Positions 47,068 through 61,250 of a DNA stretch of 64,000 bases are shown in pieces. The position numbers and the translations under genes are program-made. Below the pieces are notes generated by a model. The model was not told the DNA's origin and did not search any database. It worked only from the letters and a program-made list of their open reading frames with translations. The stretch's first letter is position 1. Every line of letters starts with the position of its first letter. Source of the DNA: Carya illinoinensis. Lineage: Eukaryota > Streptophyta > Magnoliopsida > Fagales > Juglandaceae. Location: positions 17,114,001-17,178,000 of the forward strand of contig NC_056766.1 in NCBI RefSeq assembly GCF_018687715.1, written 5' to 3'.

Positions 47068-50000
47068 ATGGAGAACAACAGTCCTGAAGTCGTTGAGCTT
47101 CGATATTATTGTACAATTAAGGTGAATACTCATACACAAATGTTGCAGCTTTCTTTAATGACATTTTCCAAACCCTCATGGACAGCTCTGGGTTAGAGTT
47201 CACTGGTCTTAATATTATTCCCTATCAGGACATAGATAATTGATTCTAGGTTGACAACCATTCTAGAATGTACAGAAGTGTTGGCTAACTATATTTTAAA
47301 CCATACAGTGATCCCCTGAGGGATAAGGCTTTATCGTTCTGTTAATGTATTTTTTTAACTTTGCTTATTCCAAATTTCCCTGTTCTACTACAACTTTCTG
47401 ACTAAATTACAATTGGATGCAGGTTCATCGTTTAATGTGTTTAGAACTCAAGAAATTCATTGGCAGAACCTCGGAAATATTACCAGCCATTGAGTCTGCC
47501 CCGCCACGATGCACATTGGGAATACAGGCACTGTGCACATTAAAAATTGCAATGGATAAAGCAAAATTACTTATACAGCACTGCTCAGAGTCTAGTAAAC
47601 TCTACCTGGTACATATTCTCTTGTATACATTCTGAGTGGTTGGGCTTTGCCTTCTGGTTATCAATAAAATTTCCTATTACCTATACAGAAACATATTTTT
47701 CTGACATAGTTTGGACACAAACGGGGTCTTTGAAACAAAAATATCTGCATTCATACAATTTTTAATCTGTCATTGTGCAAACCTGAATTTATAATGTGTA
47801 CGAGAAGTAGATGTCTCATCCTCTTCTAATAAGAATGAAGATTGCATTTTTTGGTTACTGATAATCGCCTCAGGATAGTGTTCGTTATTTTATAAAATCT
47901 GTTAAAACCAACCTGAATGTGATTATTAGAGCTTTAAACCATATAGAAATTATTTTAACTTTTGTTTTTTGCTCAATGAACATGTGATTACTAATGCCAC
48001 AAACTATTATAGATGAGTTACCACCTTTCCAAGTTGTAAACTACATTTGAAAGGCAAGCATTGCGTTCAGTCCTATTAATATTTGTATGTATGTTCTCAA
48101 GGCTTTTATTTGCATCTTTCTTCACTATTAAATTGTTAATATTTTTCAGGCAATTACAACAGAGAGGATAGTTTCCAGATGTGAGAGAATACGAAAACCT
48201 TGGGTAGTATCTTTGAGTCAAATTCAAAATATGGTCCCATTGCTTGTTGGCTGGAAAGGTTTGCAATACTTCAAGGCCTTATTATATATATTTAGGAAAT
48301 GGTGAATAATCCGAGATGTTCAAATTCATTTTGTTCTAAATTTCCGTGCATGGCTTTGTAGGTTGTATACCCTTCGATGCCTCAGTAGTAGTCCCCTTCC
48401 CAATCAACTTTTCCTGCTAAACGGTGTTGAATGGAGTAGAGAATTAAAAGAGTTTACACACCTCTGATGGTTCTACCTCATAATGCAGGCTCCACATGCT
48501 CATGTAGTATGAAACAGAACATAATTAACTCTGACTGTTGTTTTAAAGGATCCTTACTTGTTTCACAGACTTCCAAAATGGACTACGTACTGAAGAGTCT
48601 CATTTTCCTTTTGTCTTCTTCTTCATCCCTTTTATTTTTTATTTTTTCTATCTTGCTTTAAGTTTGGCAATTCTAATTTGGAAAATTGTTAGCTATACTT
48701 TTTGACGACCTTATATTGTATATTCTAAGTAGTCCAAGTCACTACATTATATGTCTGGTCAGTGCACCTTTTAATCCCTCAACTAAATATTCAAATTGAA
48801 CATTCTCTGTAGATATCTGGAATTGCCCGTGATCTTAAGCGCACAAAGTTTCCCCTTGCACCTGCTGAAGAAGAGGCTGGGAAGGTTATATTAGGACTAC
48901 TTCGACAAGCAATTCCTGTGTCCAATTCTGTAAATGATTTAGAACTCGAGGCTGTTCAACTTGCAGCTTCGACACTAAAAATTACATTCCCTTCTGCAGT
49001 TTTGATAGAGAAAAGATCTATTAAGCGTTTGCTTGATAAAGCCACTGACACAGACCCTAAGAAAAAAATCTTGAAGTGGTTGTTCTATCTTTTGAGGAAA
49101 TATGGAGAAATAATTGGACGAAACCAGGATGATGACAGCCATATGCAGCGTGATGAGACTCGAGCCAATGACTTTGGTACACCCGAACCTCCCAAGGAGT
49201 TCAAATGTCCCATCTCTATGCAGGTGATGCATGATCCAATGATTATTGCTTCTGGGATGACGTTTGAACGATTTTGGATGGAGCAGTGGTTTAATGAGGG
49301 TAACCAGACATGCCCTATAACTCATATGAAGCTTGACAACTTGTTCATGGCTCCAAACTCTATTCTGAAAGAACTCATTGACGCTTGGTCTTCCCAGCAG
49401 GGGATTACTATTCCTGACCCATATTTAGAACCAAACATTTCCTCTCTTTTCTCCCAGGATTCTTCTGTTTCCAGTTCCATTGCCAGCTTTCCTAGTTCTG
49501 TGAATAACTTGAACCTTCATCTTAGTGCTGTGTCCATACGCTCTTCAGGGACTGATGATGTTTCAGAAATTTTAGATGATTTTAGTGAAAGCAGATTAAG
49601 TTGTAGGCATGGACAGAAGAATGCAGTTTCTGAAAAACTTAACCACCCTATAGAGACCTATGGAAACATGTTGGCTTCTCTTTCCAGACTTGCTGCACTT
49701 TCATGGGGATCACAGTGCAAGACAGTTAGAGATGTGAACAAAACACTTCAGGAAAATAAACACGCATGTCATACTTCAATTTCCAACAGTTGTGTCGAAC
49801 CTTTGATTGCTTTTTTGAAGGATGCACATGAATTAACTGATGTAAAAGAACAGAGAGATGGAGCAGAGGTGCTGTTGGCGATTTTGCGAAATAACAGGTG
49901 ATAATTCTTTTGCATGGATAGTTTTTTTCTTCTTTTCTGCAGATTATAGCTTTAATTATGAGCCTGTATGGTTTCAAGGCATGAGGCTTTCCAGTTTTTC

Positions 50001-50127
50001 TTGAAATGAGAAAAATTGAAACAGAGTAGCATAGGATTGAAGATTATAAGGCATGCTACAAAAGTATGGTTTCACATCAACCAAAAGAGCCATAATGATT
50101 AGATGAAAATAATATAACCTACTCTAG

Positions 50128-50163
<36 letters not shown>

Positions 50164-51194
50164 CATTTTTTGGGGCTTAAACTTTTAGGTAGGTAAATGT
50201 GAACTTATATGAAAGATATTCCATGGATTTCCCAAACAGTTGTAGAAAGTACTAAATAGTAAATGAATTGCTAGTATATACAGGCAAAACATTTTTCATC
50301 CTCTTAACAATATTTCTGCTCCCACACTTTGGTGGCGGTTGCTGTGAGCATGAACCTGTTTGTTCTTCTTTCTATTGTTCAGTATATTTTGGTGCATGAG
50401 AAATTACTAGATCCTATGCTGATCAACTTTCTGTTATTTCATGCAGCAGTGAAATGCTACTGTTTGATAAAGATGGGATTTACATGTTGGCATCGTATAT
50501 TGAAACTGAAATCACTGGAGAAGTCCTTAGTATCATAGAGGTTTTGTCTTCCCAACCTGAATACAAGTCTATGATAGTGGCATCTGGTGTTCTTCCTTCC
50601 ATTCTTAAAGTCCTCAATACCAAGACTATGGACTTTCATAGTATTGCAATGAAGATACTGTGTAATTTGTCCTGCAATTGTGATATTGGATACCATATGG
50701 TGTATTTGGACTGCATTCCAAAGCTGATTCAGTTATTGGGTGATCCAGATCTGGCCTGGTTTTGCATTGAGATCATTAGGAACCTATGCAGTATAGAGGA
50801 GGTTAGGATTGCAGTAGCTGAAACCAGCTCATGCATCAGTAACATTTCCCAAATACTCGAAACTGGAACAAAGGAGGAACAAGAACATGCTGCAGGTGTT
50901 CTTCTTTTTGTATGTCGTGAGCATGCTGATTTCTGTCAACTGGTCATGAGAGACACCATCTTACAATCTTTAGTTGATTTGTCTCTCAATGGGAATTCCA
51001 GAGGTCAAATAATTGCCTCTGAATTGCTCCACCTCTTGGAACATGTCAAAGATGATCCCGCGGAGTGTTCAATTCCTGAAACTGATCTGGCCCTGCTCGA
51101 CATCTCAAGCTCCTCCAGTAGCCAGTATGAAGATAAGAAACTGCCTTTCAGGGCTTTTCGGTTCTTCAGAAAGATTTTATCACTATATTTGTAA
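47068..51194 (+). pseudogene. U-box/ARM E3 ubiquitin ligase, PUB5-like, copy 2 (frameshift)
   Basis: Exons 47068-47121, 47423-47608, 48150-48258, 48813-49897 and 50450-51194 align with copy 1; all lengths agree except exon 3, which has 109 instead of 108 bases. The extra base lies near 48246-48250 (CCATTGCTTGTTGG against CCATTGCTATTGG) and moves the frame, giving a stop six codons into exon 4. Exons 4 and 5 remain fully open: a U-box at about 49190-49400 with PKEFKCPISMQVMHDP, CPITHMKL and the intact ELIDAW end, then ARM repeats. An in-frame ATG at 49143 could give a 499-residue U-box/ARM protein without the N-terminal region. Upstream homology to copy 1 stops at 46955, so the promoter was not copied. 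Confidence 0.85.
50137..50163. repeat. (TA)n in intron 4 of copy 2
   Basis: A simple AT repeat that copy 1 does not have at the equivalent position. Confidence 0.85.
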
Positions 51195-51501
51195 CGCCTT
51201 GTACCCAGGAAGGGTCGAAAAGTTAGCCCCTATTACTGTAAGGTCCTTGATAGAACCTACTGCAACCCAACACAAGAACGCACGCAGGAAGAAACTACAA
51301 TCACCCACAGAAAGTAAAACACTCAATAATGTATGAACAAGATTCCATTGCAAATCTTGTAGAGAATCTTCGAGGGATCTTCAACCTCCATCCTGCCAAA
51401 ATGTTCAAGAACCATGCATGGTCACTTATGCTTTTATATATTTGCAGAAGTGAAGTAAGAAATATCAAACACACCGTTTTAATCCCAAAACACAAACTAA
51501 G
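51195..51501 (+). repeat. 3' flank of U-box copy 2 (duplicated block end)
   Basis: Matches 22192-22510. The 23 bases between GCC and GTTAGCCCC at about 51199-51221 are those lost in copy 1 at the LTR-element insertion, so this stretch shows the empty-site structure. Confidence 0.8.
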
Positions 51502-53488
51502 AACAATTAAACGCAACCAGATGAATTACAACAGATTGCAAAACGCGTTGTTTCATTAATTATCTCCATCAAAACGCAGCAACTTAAAACACTAAATGGC
51601 TTCCTTCTTTTCTTCAAAACTCACTGTTTCACTTATTCCTTTCATATAGTTAATTCCTTTCATATAGTTAATTCATATAGTCAATAGTATCAGCTACATT
51701 CTTCTTCCTCATCTCCTCCTCTTCAAGTCTTTCCCAAGGCACCAATTACAGTTACCTAAAATAAGCTCCAATAACTCAAATATATATACTTTAGAGACTA
51801 TAAAAATATTAACTTATTTGTTCAATACAAATATCTGTGTTCCTCTACATGGACACCAAAGAAATACTTTAATAAAATAAATTAAAAAATCCACAAAGAC
51901 TAGCAAATATTCTTGACTCAAAATATGAAAAGAACATAAAATAATAAATCTACTAAATAGGACTCTTCAATAAATACTTCACTTATTCAGCAAACCTTGC
52001 TAATACTTCCTCCTCTTGATTTTCAGTTGAACCATCAAAATTATTTGAAAAATATTGTAGAGATAAGGTGTGAGTTATCAACAATTTAGTAAGTAGAAAA
52101 CATTACTAGTATGTAAACATGAGCATTTACAAAATTCAAAATACAGAACAAAATATTTTTACTTTTAGAATGCAAAATCAAAACATGTTATCAAAAATAT
52201 CAGAGCGAAAGTTTCAAAAATATTCTTATTCAAAATTCCTTTGGCATGGCATAACTGAAACATTTCATCAAAAATAGAATTTCATGTTTAACATTGGTGT
52301 TATGGTTGTGCAAACCCTGACAGCCAACCAAGCAAAAAAAAAATGTGAGATCTCCCCCGTATTCATTTTTGGAGTCCTGCATGTGTACACAAGAAAGACC
52401 ATGTAGAAAACTACTTTACTTTCAAAGTGGGTGCATTAGAAACAGAAAGATTGGTACCAACCCGAACAGAGGCTACAATTTTACACCCATGGTAAGGTTG
52501 GAACAGAATAGAAACATAATGTCATGCCATAAGTTTTCAAAAGTCACATTATATCATATCAGATTATAGAACATATCCAGAATAGAATATAATCGGATCA
52601 CAATCATAGAATTATGTACAAATTTTCATATTCGCTCTTTACACAATTCATAAACAGAGTACCAAAAATTAGCTCATGTCAATGACAGTTATGATGAAAA
52701 ATACTTCTCTCTTTGATACAGATTTCATGAGTAATACAGAAGAAATAAATGAGGTTTTTTTTCACATTTCTTTTCAAAACAAACATGCATATTTTCAAAA
52801 TCAATCTCGTTTAATTTTTTTTTATGCAAAATCTAATATAGGAACCCCGCTTGGATTTTTCAGCTTTTTGGAATTTTCCAAACTAGTCTCGAACAAATAT
52901 TAATTGTCCCCTATAAAATAATCACGTAACTTTTGTAAATTTTCAATCGAATACGTATTTCGATACTTAACCTAAAATACTAAAGTAACCTATTTTTCTA
53001 TAATTTTCATAACTCTAAAATATTTTCACTTTCCAAATTTATCAATATCCACTTAATATTCACTCGACATAATTCTAACTCAATCACAAGTCTATTTAAA
53101 AAAATTAAGCCCAGCCCTCTTAAGTATTATAACAGATGTTGTAACCAAAATATTACAATGTCCAAAATGATTTAGAACCCAAGCACAACTCAATAACATA
53201 CATGTTTACATCATACTTGTATTCAATTTTTTTTTTTTTTTAACTTTATAATATTTTCATTTAACATTTTTTCTCACATTTTTCAAAACCTAATAAAGTA
53301 TCTTAACTAAAAATATTTCACCAGTATTTACATACCATTTCACCACTATTCATAAACTTCTAATATACTCCATGTGTCCACACGAGCCTTAAGTTGTCCC
53401 AAGTGCTCAAACAAGAATTAGATGAATGATTGTCTAATTATTATATATATTGAAAAAAAGATTTTCTTTATTATATCAATAAGGAAAA
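51502..53488. other. AT-rich intergenic DNA
   Basis: No conserved protein, tail or terminal repeat was found. Words such as GCACCAATTACAG and short A/T runs are seen; parts may be old LTR-element DNA. Confidence 0.35.
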
Positions 53489-53660
53489 TGCTAAATGTAT
53501 TTAAGAAAAACTTACAAAAAACTTATTTCTCCACATGTAAGTTATTTCTATGTTGAAAATCATTCAAATTCAAATTCAAATTCTGAATTTTAAAAGAAAA
53601 CTAACAGAATGATAAGTTTTGTAAGTAAAATTGTAAGTAAAAGTGTAAATACATATAGCA
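53489..53660. mobile_element. MITE with TGCTAAATGTATTT termini
   Basis: TGCTAAATGTATTT at the left and AAATACATATAGCA at the right are inverted repeats with one mismatch. Inner words AACTTAC and GTAAGT repeat the symmetry. The 172-bp unit is non-coding. Confidence 0.7.
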
Positions 53661-53824
53661 CTACTCTTATCAATAACGATGCAAATATGTTATTGAAGAT
53701 TGAATAATCAAAAAGTATGTCATTAATTTATTTATTTATATTAATTTATTTCAATAGACTTGGGAGTATTAATTCACTACAACAAGAAATACTTTTTGAA
53801 AGGAAAATATATCATTGCAAAAAG

Positions 53825-53849
53825 TTTTTTTTTTTTTTTTTTTTTTTTT
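53825..53849. repeat. Homopolymer of 25 T
   Basis: An uninterrupted T-run inside the left subterminal region of the CACTA element. Confidence 0.85.
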
Positions 53850-54289
53850 GTTGCAACTGACTATTTTCATCGAATAATATTCGTTGCCTTACTTTTGGAA
53901 TTGTAGCATTGGCGAATGGTTATACCAATGCATTTTTTCGTTGCAAAATGAGGACTTTTAGTGACATATTCTTTTGTTACAAATTTATATCTTCTTGTTG
54001 CAAATGTATAGGCAACTATTGCAATTGGTCTTTTACCTACAAAATATTTCATTCTTGTAACGAATTTAGTTGTTGCAAATATACATTTTTAACAATTTAT
54101 ATTCGTTGCAAATGTATGAAAGCAACGAATTTAGTCCTTGCAAGTATGCATTTGCAACGAATTTGATGCATTACAAATACATTGCAACGATTTATTTTTG
54201 TTGCAAATCTATAGTTGCAACAATTTCACTTCGTTGCAAATTTGTAGTAGCAATGATTTCAATTTGTTGCAATGTAATGTATTTACAAT

Positions 54290-55078
54290 GAATATAAATA
54301 ATGTGAACTTGCGAAATTGGAATCCCTTGAACCCACAATCAATTCAAAAACTCACTCAAAAAAGTCAAAATCAAGTCAATGGATGAAAAATCTAGACCCA
54401 TTGAGAATCCGTTTCAAGAACTTAGATTATATTAAAATCTAGACCCATTGAAAAACTTGTCTCAAGAACCCAAATTACAAAAGAGGAACGCCACAAAAGT
54501 TATGATTTATCTTTGATAAGTTCAAAAATTCAATAAAAACCAAGAGCAGTAAACTCAACTCACAATAAAAATTCAATATTATCTAACATTTTCAAATGAG
54601 GCTGCAAGTGATTTAAATAAACCATCACCAAAAATCTTAGTGAATAGTGCCACAGATACTGTAGCGTGAATAGTACTGCGCTATAGTAACTTCTAAAACC
54701 CTAGTTCAAATAAAATAATAACTTTCCAAATAAGCCCTTGGTCAAAATACAAGGCCTTTCTAAAAACTCTAGTTCATTTGAAATAAGATATATGTGGGCT
54801 AAGCATCCTCAAGTCCACTTATTCTAAACTAATAATAAAAATTCTTTAAACAAATTGAAAGCCTTAACAACAACAGACCTTATCTCTAAATCATGTCTTC
54901 CAAAACTTGGATCAAGTGAATCAAAACTGGTTTGTCCTTCTTTTAAGGCCATCTTGAGGCTCTTGCTAGCTTCATCCTTATTAGATTACACCAATCTTTG
55001 CATTGCTTCATTGATCTTCCTGACTCTTGATCTTGTAATTGATCCTTAAGACTTGGTCCATCTTGGGTCCCATCAGTA
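54290..55078. other. Insert-like stretch within the CACTA element
   Basis: The CGTTGCAAA words stop at 54290 and start again at 55078. Between them are a 49-base direct repeat (AAATCTAGACCCATTGA at 54388 and 54437), ATAGTGCCACAGATACTGTAG and other unrelated DNA. It may be another insertion or the element's own interior. Confidence 0.4.
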
Positions 55079-55854
55079 AATCATTGCAAAAGTCCATTTC
55101 TAAGAACTAATTCATTGTAGAAGTGCATTTGTAAAGAAGGTACATCATTACAAATGTAGTTCACCAACAAAATGCATTTATTGCAAACATCTCGAAGCAA
55201 CGAATGCAATTTGTTGGAAATCATCATTCGCAAATACAATCTCGTAACGAATTAATTCGTTGCAAATAGATATTTGCAATGACGTAGGTTCATTTCAAAT
55301 GTATTATAGCAATGATATATTCATTATAATTAGACATTTGCAACAATGTACATTCCTTACAAGTGTATTTTACGAATGAAACTCTTTCGTTGCAATGTGA
55401 AGTCACTTTCATTGCAAAAGTACTTCACATTGCAACGACTTGTTTTCCTTTGAAATTGAGAAGTTGCAATGAATTGTATTCCTTACAAATGTATATTTCG
55501 ACTAGAAAATATTTTTTGCAACTCAAACATGCCGTTGCAAATTCATAAAATTTGTTACAAAGTTAGTTATATTTGTCATTGCAATTATTTCTGACTTTGG
55601 TTTGCAAAAGGTACTGGGTTTTGAATTTTGTTACAAACAAATTCAAATTATTTAAAATTTCAATAAATCGTCTATATACTTACTTTCCTTAGTTCACAAT
55701 GCAATTAAAGTCACTAGACAACTACTACTTATACTGCCATGGACTTATAAAAAAAATATATTGCAATGCCTCTTACATCATTGGATTGATTAGATCTCTT
55801 ACAATCTAATCTCACATGATCTATTATATCATTAATAAGTCCAAGTAACATATC

Positions 55855-58800
55855 GAAAAGATGGGTAGGTTACCAAACACAAGGTTCGTAGCTGCCCACT
55901 GCGCCACTGAGTGCGCACATCGATTTTGAGATCGATGGATTTTGGTAAATTTCCAAGATGGGTGATCTTCTGCATATGATCTGATGTCTTCTACAATGGG
56001 AGAGATTGACTAGAAAAGGGTAGAATCTTTACAATCAATAGCCAAAAAAACTGACTGAGCATCACCTTCGATTGTTACTGAACTTGAGTTAGATTGGAAA
56101 GAACTACTAGCCATGACAGTTGCAAGTAAGGCCGCTTTTGCTTCAGCTACCAACGGGATGGAAGAGACGAGTTTTTCTGTGTATATCTTCAGTATATCAC
56201 CTAAGTGATTTCTTTGAATTGCTGATGCTACAGAAAAATCATTTCTCACTGCTGCGTCAAAGGAGATACTAAAGGATCCAAGAGGAGGAGGGTTCCAATT
56301 GAGAGCTGGGATTTTGGTCAGAGAGCAAATGGACCAGGCGTTTTTGTAGCTTTCATAAACTGTGGCGAGCTGCTTCTTTATTTCTTCCATAGAGAAGCTT
56401 GAAGAATTGTGGACTTTCTCATTTCGGTTTTTCCACAGAAGATCCAGAAGAACGACTGCATATAGTTGGAAATGGTGGGTCTCATTCTCCTGTAGGCCCA
56501 GGAGTTTATCCGGATAGATGATCATTTTTATCCAATCTGCACTGGAGTGAATTGGCAGTCTTTCTATATTTAAAGGCCAGCTACCTTGTTGCCATAGTAT
56601 TCTGACAATAGGACATTTAACAAATAAATGAAGTGTTGTTTCCTCCTCCTGGTCGCAGAAAGTGCATTCCGTGTTGACTTGCTGAGAAATTCTTTCACTG
56701 ATCTTTGCCTTAGTTGGTAAAATATTCCACAGTATTTTCCATAGGAGGAGCTTATGACGGTCATGAATTTTTAGACTCGACAAAGGCTTAAAAAGAGTGT
56801 TTTGATTTTGGTGAACCGATTCATGGTAGTCGACTTGTGCGTGATAAGCTGTCTTCACTGAGAATTTCCCACTATGATTGAGTGCCCATATTTCTTTATC
56901 TTCGCCTTGCGATGTTTGAGACAGTGGGATCTTCAAGATTTCTCTTATGCTGGTTTGGTCAAAGAGGCTTTGCAATTTACTCATATCCCAGGATTTTGGA
57001 TGGTTTTGGATAAGATCAGAGGCTTTGACAAGGGGATGTATGGTATCCATATCCCTGATGGGAGTAGGCTTGTAAGTTTTTAAAGTAGGAATCCACGGAT
57101 CTTGCCAAATATTGACCGATTGACCATTTGAGATTTGGAAGCACCTTCCTTTTAGAAGCAGATCTTTTGTCTTTAGAATTCCTTTCCACATTGTAGAATC
57201 TGAACTTTTTGGGTTTGCCATCCAGAATGATGTGTTCTTTAGATATTTGGATGATAGTATAGAATGCCATATTCCAGATTTTGATCCACTTATCTCCCAA
57301 CCTGTTTTTGCTAAGAGATCCTTGTTCATGTTTTCTGTTGATCTGATGCCCAGTCCCCCCATTGTTTTTGGTAGACAGATAGATTTCCATGACTTCAGGG
57401 TGAGATTGTGAACTTTATCTTTCGAGAAGCCCCACCAAAAATTTTTTTGCATTTGATCTAGAGTCTTGCATACTGATTTTGGGATTTGGAAAGTATACAT
57501 GCTGTAAGAGGGAATGGAGCTTGCCACTGATTTTATCAACATTGTTTGCCCTGCTTGTGATAAGAGTTTTGCTTTCCATCCTTCTAGTTTTTGTCTAACT
57601 TTGTTTAGCAGATCTGCGTAATTTTCTTTTTTCCTTCTGTTAAAGGAGGTTGGAAGGCCCAAATACTTCATTTTTGCCGAGGAAGCTTTATAAGGGAGCC
57701 AATTTGAGATGTCGATTTTGTCTTGGTTGCTTGCATTCCTTGTGATAAAAATGGATGATTTTGAGAGATTTATTTTTTGACCTGACCAGCTTTGATATTC
57801 TTCTAGACATTCTGCTATTGCCTTTGCATTTTTTTCAGAAGCTTTTGCGAAAATGATTGTGTCGTCTGCGAAGAGTAGATGGGAGACTGGCGGGCTGGTT
57901 CTACTTAATTTTATCCCTTCGATCTTTTTTTGTGCTTCAGCTCTTAATATTAGTCTGGATAGAGCTTCTGTGACCAAGGTAAAAAGGAAAGGCGATATCG
58001 GGTCTCCTTGTCTTATGCCTCTCTCTGCTTTGAAGAAACCTCTTGGTGAGCCATTGATTGTCACTGAGAATGTAGCCGTTGATATGCACTCCTTTATCGA
58101 GTTAATCCATTTTAAGCTGAAGCCCAGGCTGTTCATAACTTCAAAAAGAAAGTTCCATTCCACTCTGTCAAAAGCCTTTTCCATGTCCAGTTTTATGGCC
58201 ATCAAACCTTTTTTCCCGGATTTCTTTTTCAGTAGGTGGAAAAGCTCATGTGCAATCATTGTGTTTTCTTTTATGTTTCTTCCTGGGACAAATGCTGTTT
58301 GTAAAGGGGAAATTATTTTGGGAAGCAGCTTCTTTAGTCGATTTGCCATGATTTTGGTTATGATCTTATAACTGACATTTGTGAGGCTAATAGGGCGGTA
58401 ATGGCTTGGGGAGCTTGGACAAGATGGTTTGGGGATCAGCACAATATTTGTGTGGTTCATCTGTCTTAGAAGCTTTCCGCTTAGAAAGAAGTTTTGGATT
58501 GCCCGAGTAACTTCCACTTTTATGATGTCCCAGTAGTGCTTGAAAAAAAGAGCTGTCATGCCATCGGGGCCAGGAGCCTTGTTGTTTGGGATTTGTCTGA
58601 GAGCACTGAGAATTTCTGCTTCGTACGGGATTTTGCTGAGCATATTGTTTTCTTCATTTGTTATTTGCTTTTCGAATAACTAACCCAATTGTTCCGGGAT
58701 TTGAGGCTTCATTGAAGTGTATATAGATTTAAAATAATCTATGAAAGCTGATTCAATGATTAAAGGGTCCATAGACCAATTACCTGGCCCCAATTTGATT

Positions 58801-59924
58801 GACTCAATGGCATTTCTCCTTCAGCGAATCGTGGTTGTCAGATGATAGAATTTTGTGTTGAGATCCGTTGAAGTGAGCCAAGTAATATGGGATTTTTGCT
58901 TCCATAGTATCTCCTCGTTTGCTCTCAATTTGTGAATTTTGTTCTGCAATATAACCTCCAGCTCTTGATTCCTTGGTGTTGGCGTGCTACTTTGAACTTC
59001 TAGCAATTCTTTTTCTGTCTGGGTGATGTTATTCTGAATGCGCCCGAAATGAGTTTTGTTCCACTTTTTTAAGGCTTCCTTTGTTGAGCTTATTTTCTTG
59101 CATAGAATGTACGAAGGATTGCCTTGAAAAGTTGAGTTCCACGCTTCTTGAATTATTTGTTTGCTCAGCGACTCCCGGGTCCAGAATTCTTCGAATTTAA
59201 AGGATGAAGCATATCTCGAATTAGCTGAAGTGTTGAGTAGAATGGGGTGGTGGTCAGATGCTGAGGAAGCCAGGTGTTGCAGAGAAGCATCAGGAAAGAG
59301 AAGTCTCCATTCTTGGTTGACAATGACTCTATCTAATCTTTCTTTAATAAGAGCAACTCCTTTTCTGTTGTTTGTCCAAGTAAACTTTGGCCCTGTGAAT
59401 CCGATGTCTATAAGTCCATTACGATCCATTAGTGTTTTTAAGCCACTATTCTGGTTGATATGAACTGGCCTGCCCCCATATTTTTCTGTCTGATTTATCA
59501 AATCATTAAAATCTCCCATGCATGCCCACGGACCCGGAAAGTTTTGATAGATAGAGTCAAGGTGACTCCAAAACTTTTCTTTTTGATTCGAGTGAGCCGG
59601 ACTATATACATACGTAAGCAACCAAGGATGGTGTGAAGGATCAGAGTAAACAAGAACAGAGATAGCATTTATATTAATATTCACAGGTTCTAGATCAACT
59701 CCCGGGCGCCATAACAACAACAAACCCCCTTTTTTACATACAGCAGGCGAGTGCACAAAAAGGTGGAAACCAAGACTATTAACAACAAAATTAGTGCGGT
59801 CATCCGACACTAAGGTTTCCGATAGGAAAATGACATCCGGATTATGTGATCTAATACTAGCCCTTAGGGTTCTAATTGCCTTGGGTCGGGCAAGCCCTCG
59901 GCAATTCCACGCTAAAGTCCTCAT
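55855..59924 (-). pseudogene. LINE ORF2, nearly intact
   Basis: One reading frame from ATG 59924 (MRTLAWNCRGLARP) with only three nonsense codons: 58821-58823 (TGA), 58680-58682 (TAG) and 56010-56012 (TAG). The endonuclease shows FLSET, GDFNDL, ERLDRV and SDHHPILL. The reverse transcriptase has PGPDGM, HYRPISLTNVSYK, KLDMEKAFDRVEW, GIRQGDPISPFLF and the catalytic FADD (57861-57872). A zf-RVT segment with CTFCDQEEETTLHLFVKC follows, then RNase H beginning FSISFDAAVRNDFS. Two of the stops fall at arginine-type or linker positions between domains, so the loss of function is recent. It uses its own RNA as template during target-primed reverse transcription. Confidence 0.9.
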
Positions 59925-60124
59925 GGAATCTTTGGAGGCATGTTTGAGCTTGCCTCAAGAGCTGACTTGGACTTTTTCTGGGTCTGAGTTGCTGGTCTAG
60001 AATACGGATTCACTTTTCCTTTTCCTTTGAATTTTTTTTCCTTTCCACCTGAACTGTTTTGCATTGCCATGAGAGTAAGTGCTGAAATGGCTTCCTCTGT
60101 TTTTGACTGAGCTTCATTTGCTTC

Positions 60125-61250
60125 CTATTTGTCTGACTCAATTTTTTCTAGCTTTATCAGTCGCTGTGACTTTCTCTTAGGAGCCTCCTTATTCTCTGCT
60201 AATAACATTCTTTTCAGAGGAAAGGTGCAGTTGAGCAGATCCGTAGATGGGGGGGTATGAGATGGTTCTGAGTCAATTATTATAACCTCATCTGGACTGT
60301 CTGTAGAGAGTTGTTGGCCTGGTATGATTTCATTCAGCACTGGGGTGATCACCTGAGCATTATTTTCCTCATCATGTTGATTGGACTCTCCTATCGTAGC
60401 CGGTTCTATTTCTTTCGGAAGCAAGGATATGGATTTCATCTTCATGTTTTTCTGTGGTGGCTCAAGAGAAAAATAAGTGCTGTTTTGCGGGAAGTGAGGA
60501 GTTATAGAGAGGAGATTTTTTGACGTTGCTTCCGGTCGGTCCATGATGAGAGGACGAGTTTCAATGCTACAGTTTTGAGGCCGAGTGGATAAACCTTCCA
60601 GTCTGGACGTTGACTCATAAAAGTGCTTTATTTTCCCTTCTTTCTGATCCTGCAGGGCCGAATAGACTTTCTTCCACTGTGCTCTCCATGTGGCGTTTCT
60701 TCTAGTGGATAGAGACTCTGATGGAACGGGTTTGACAGGGTAGAGTAGCTGTGATTCTAACAGGGGGACATTGTTTTGGTAAGTACATGGGATATCTGAC
60801 TGGGTAGATGAAATAACAGTGTAAGGTATTACTCCGGATGGTGGGGTAATAAATGAGGAAAAGTCACTGTAGCTGGATTGTGCTTGCTGAGTGTTTGGCG
60901 GTTGAGAAAATGAGAGGATGTTGCTCGTGTCTTGCTTCCCATGCAGTGAAGATGGAGGAAAAAAGTTTCTCAGTTCCATATTGTTCTCTGATAGGTGGAT
61001 GTCTTCTTCTTCATAGCTGTAAGATTGCAGGTTTAGAACCGATGAGGATCCTCCATATTCCTTCCCACTTTTGCCGCTGACCTCTTCTAGTTTTTTCCAG
61101 ATTCCTATTGCGAATTCGGCATTTGGTGCATTGTTTTGGGATGGCAGGATATCTTCTGACTCCATGTTACCCACTTCATCCTCTGTATTTTGCATTGAGG
61201 GGAGGTTTTGTGGAGAGTAGTATTCTGCTCTTAAGGCTGGCCCGAACCTT
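60125..61250 (-). pseudogene. LINE ORF1, C-terminal part
   Basis: A 356-residue open frame from ATG 61195 that continues open further upstream to the inversion point. No DUF4283 or zinc knuckle is left; the segment is serine-, glutamate- and lysine-rich with a basic end (KRKSQRLIKLEKIE). Its position before the ORF2 endonuclease identifies it as the end of ORF1. The N-terminal part was lost by 5' truncation. Confidence 0.65.

Noticed and set aside
52345..52903. Plus-strand frames of 74-75 codons
   Set aside because: AT-rich intergenic DNA without any conserved motif.
57853..58371. 172-codon plus-strand frame
   Set aside because: It is the complement of the reverse-transcriptase coding strand of the LINE.
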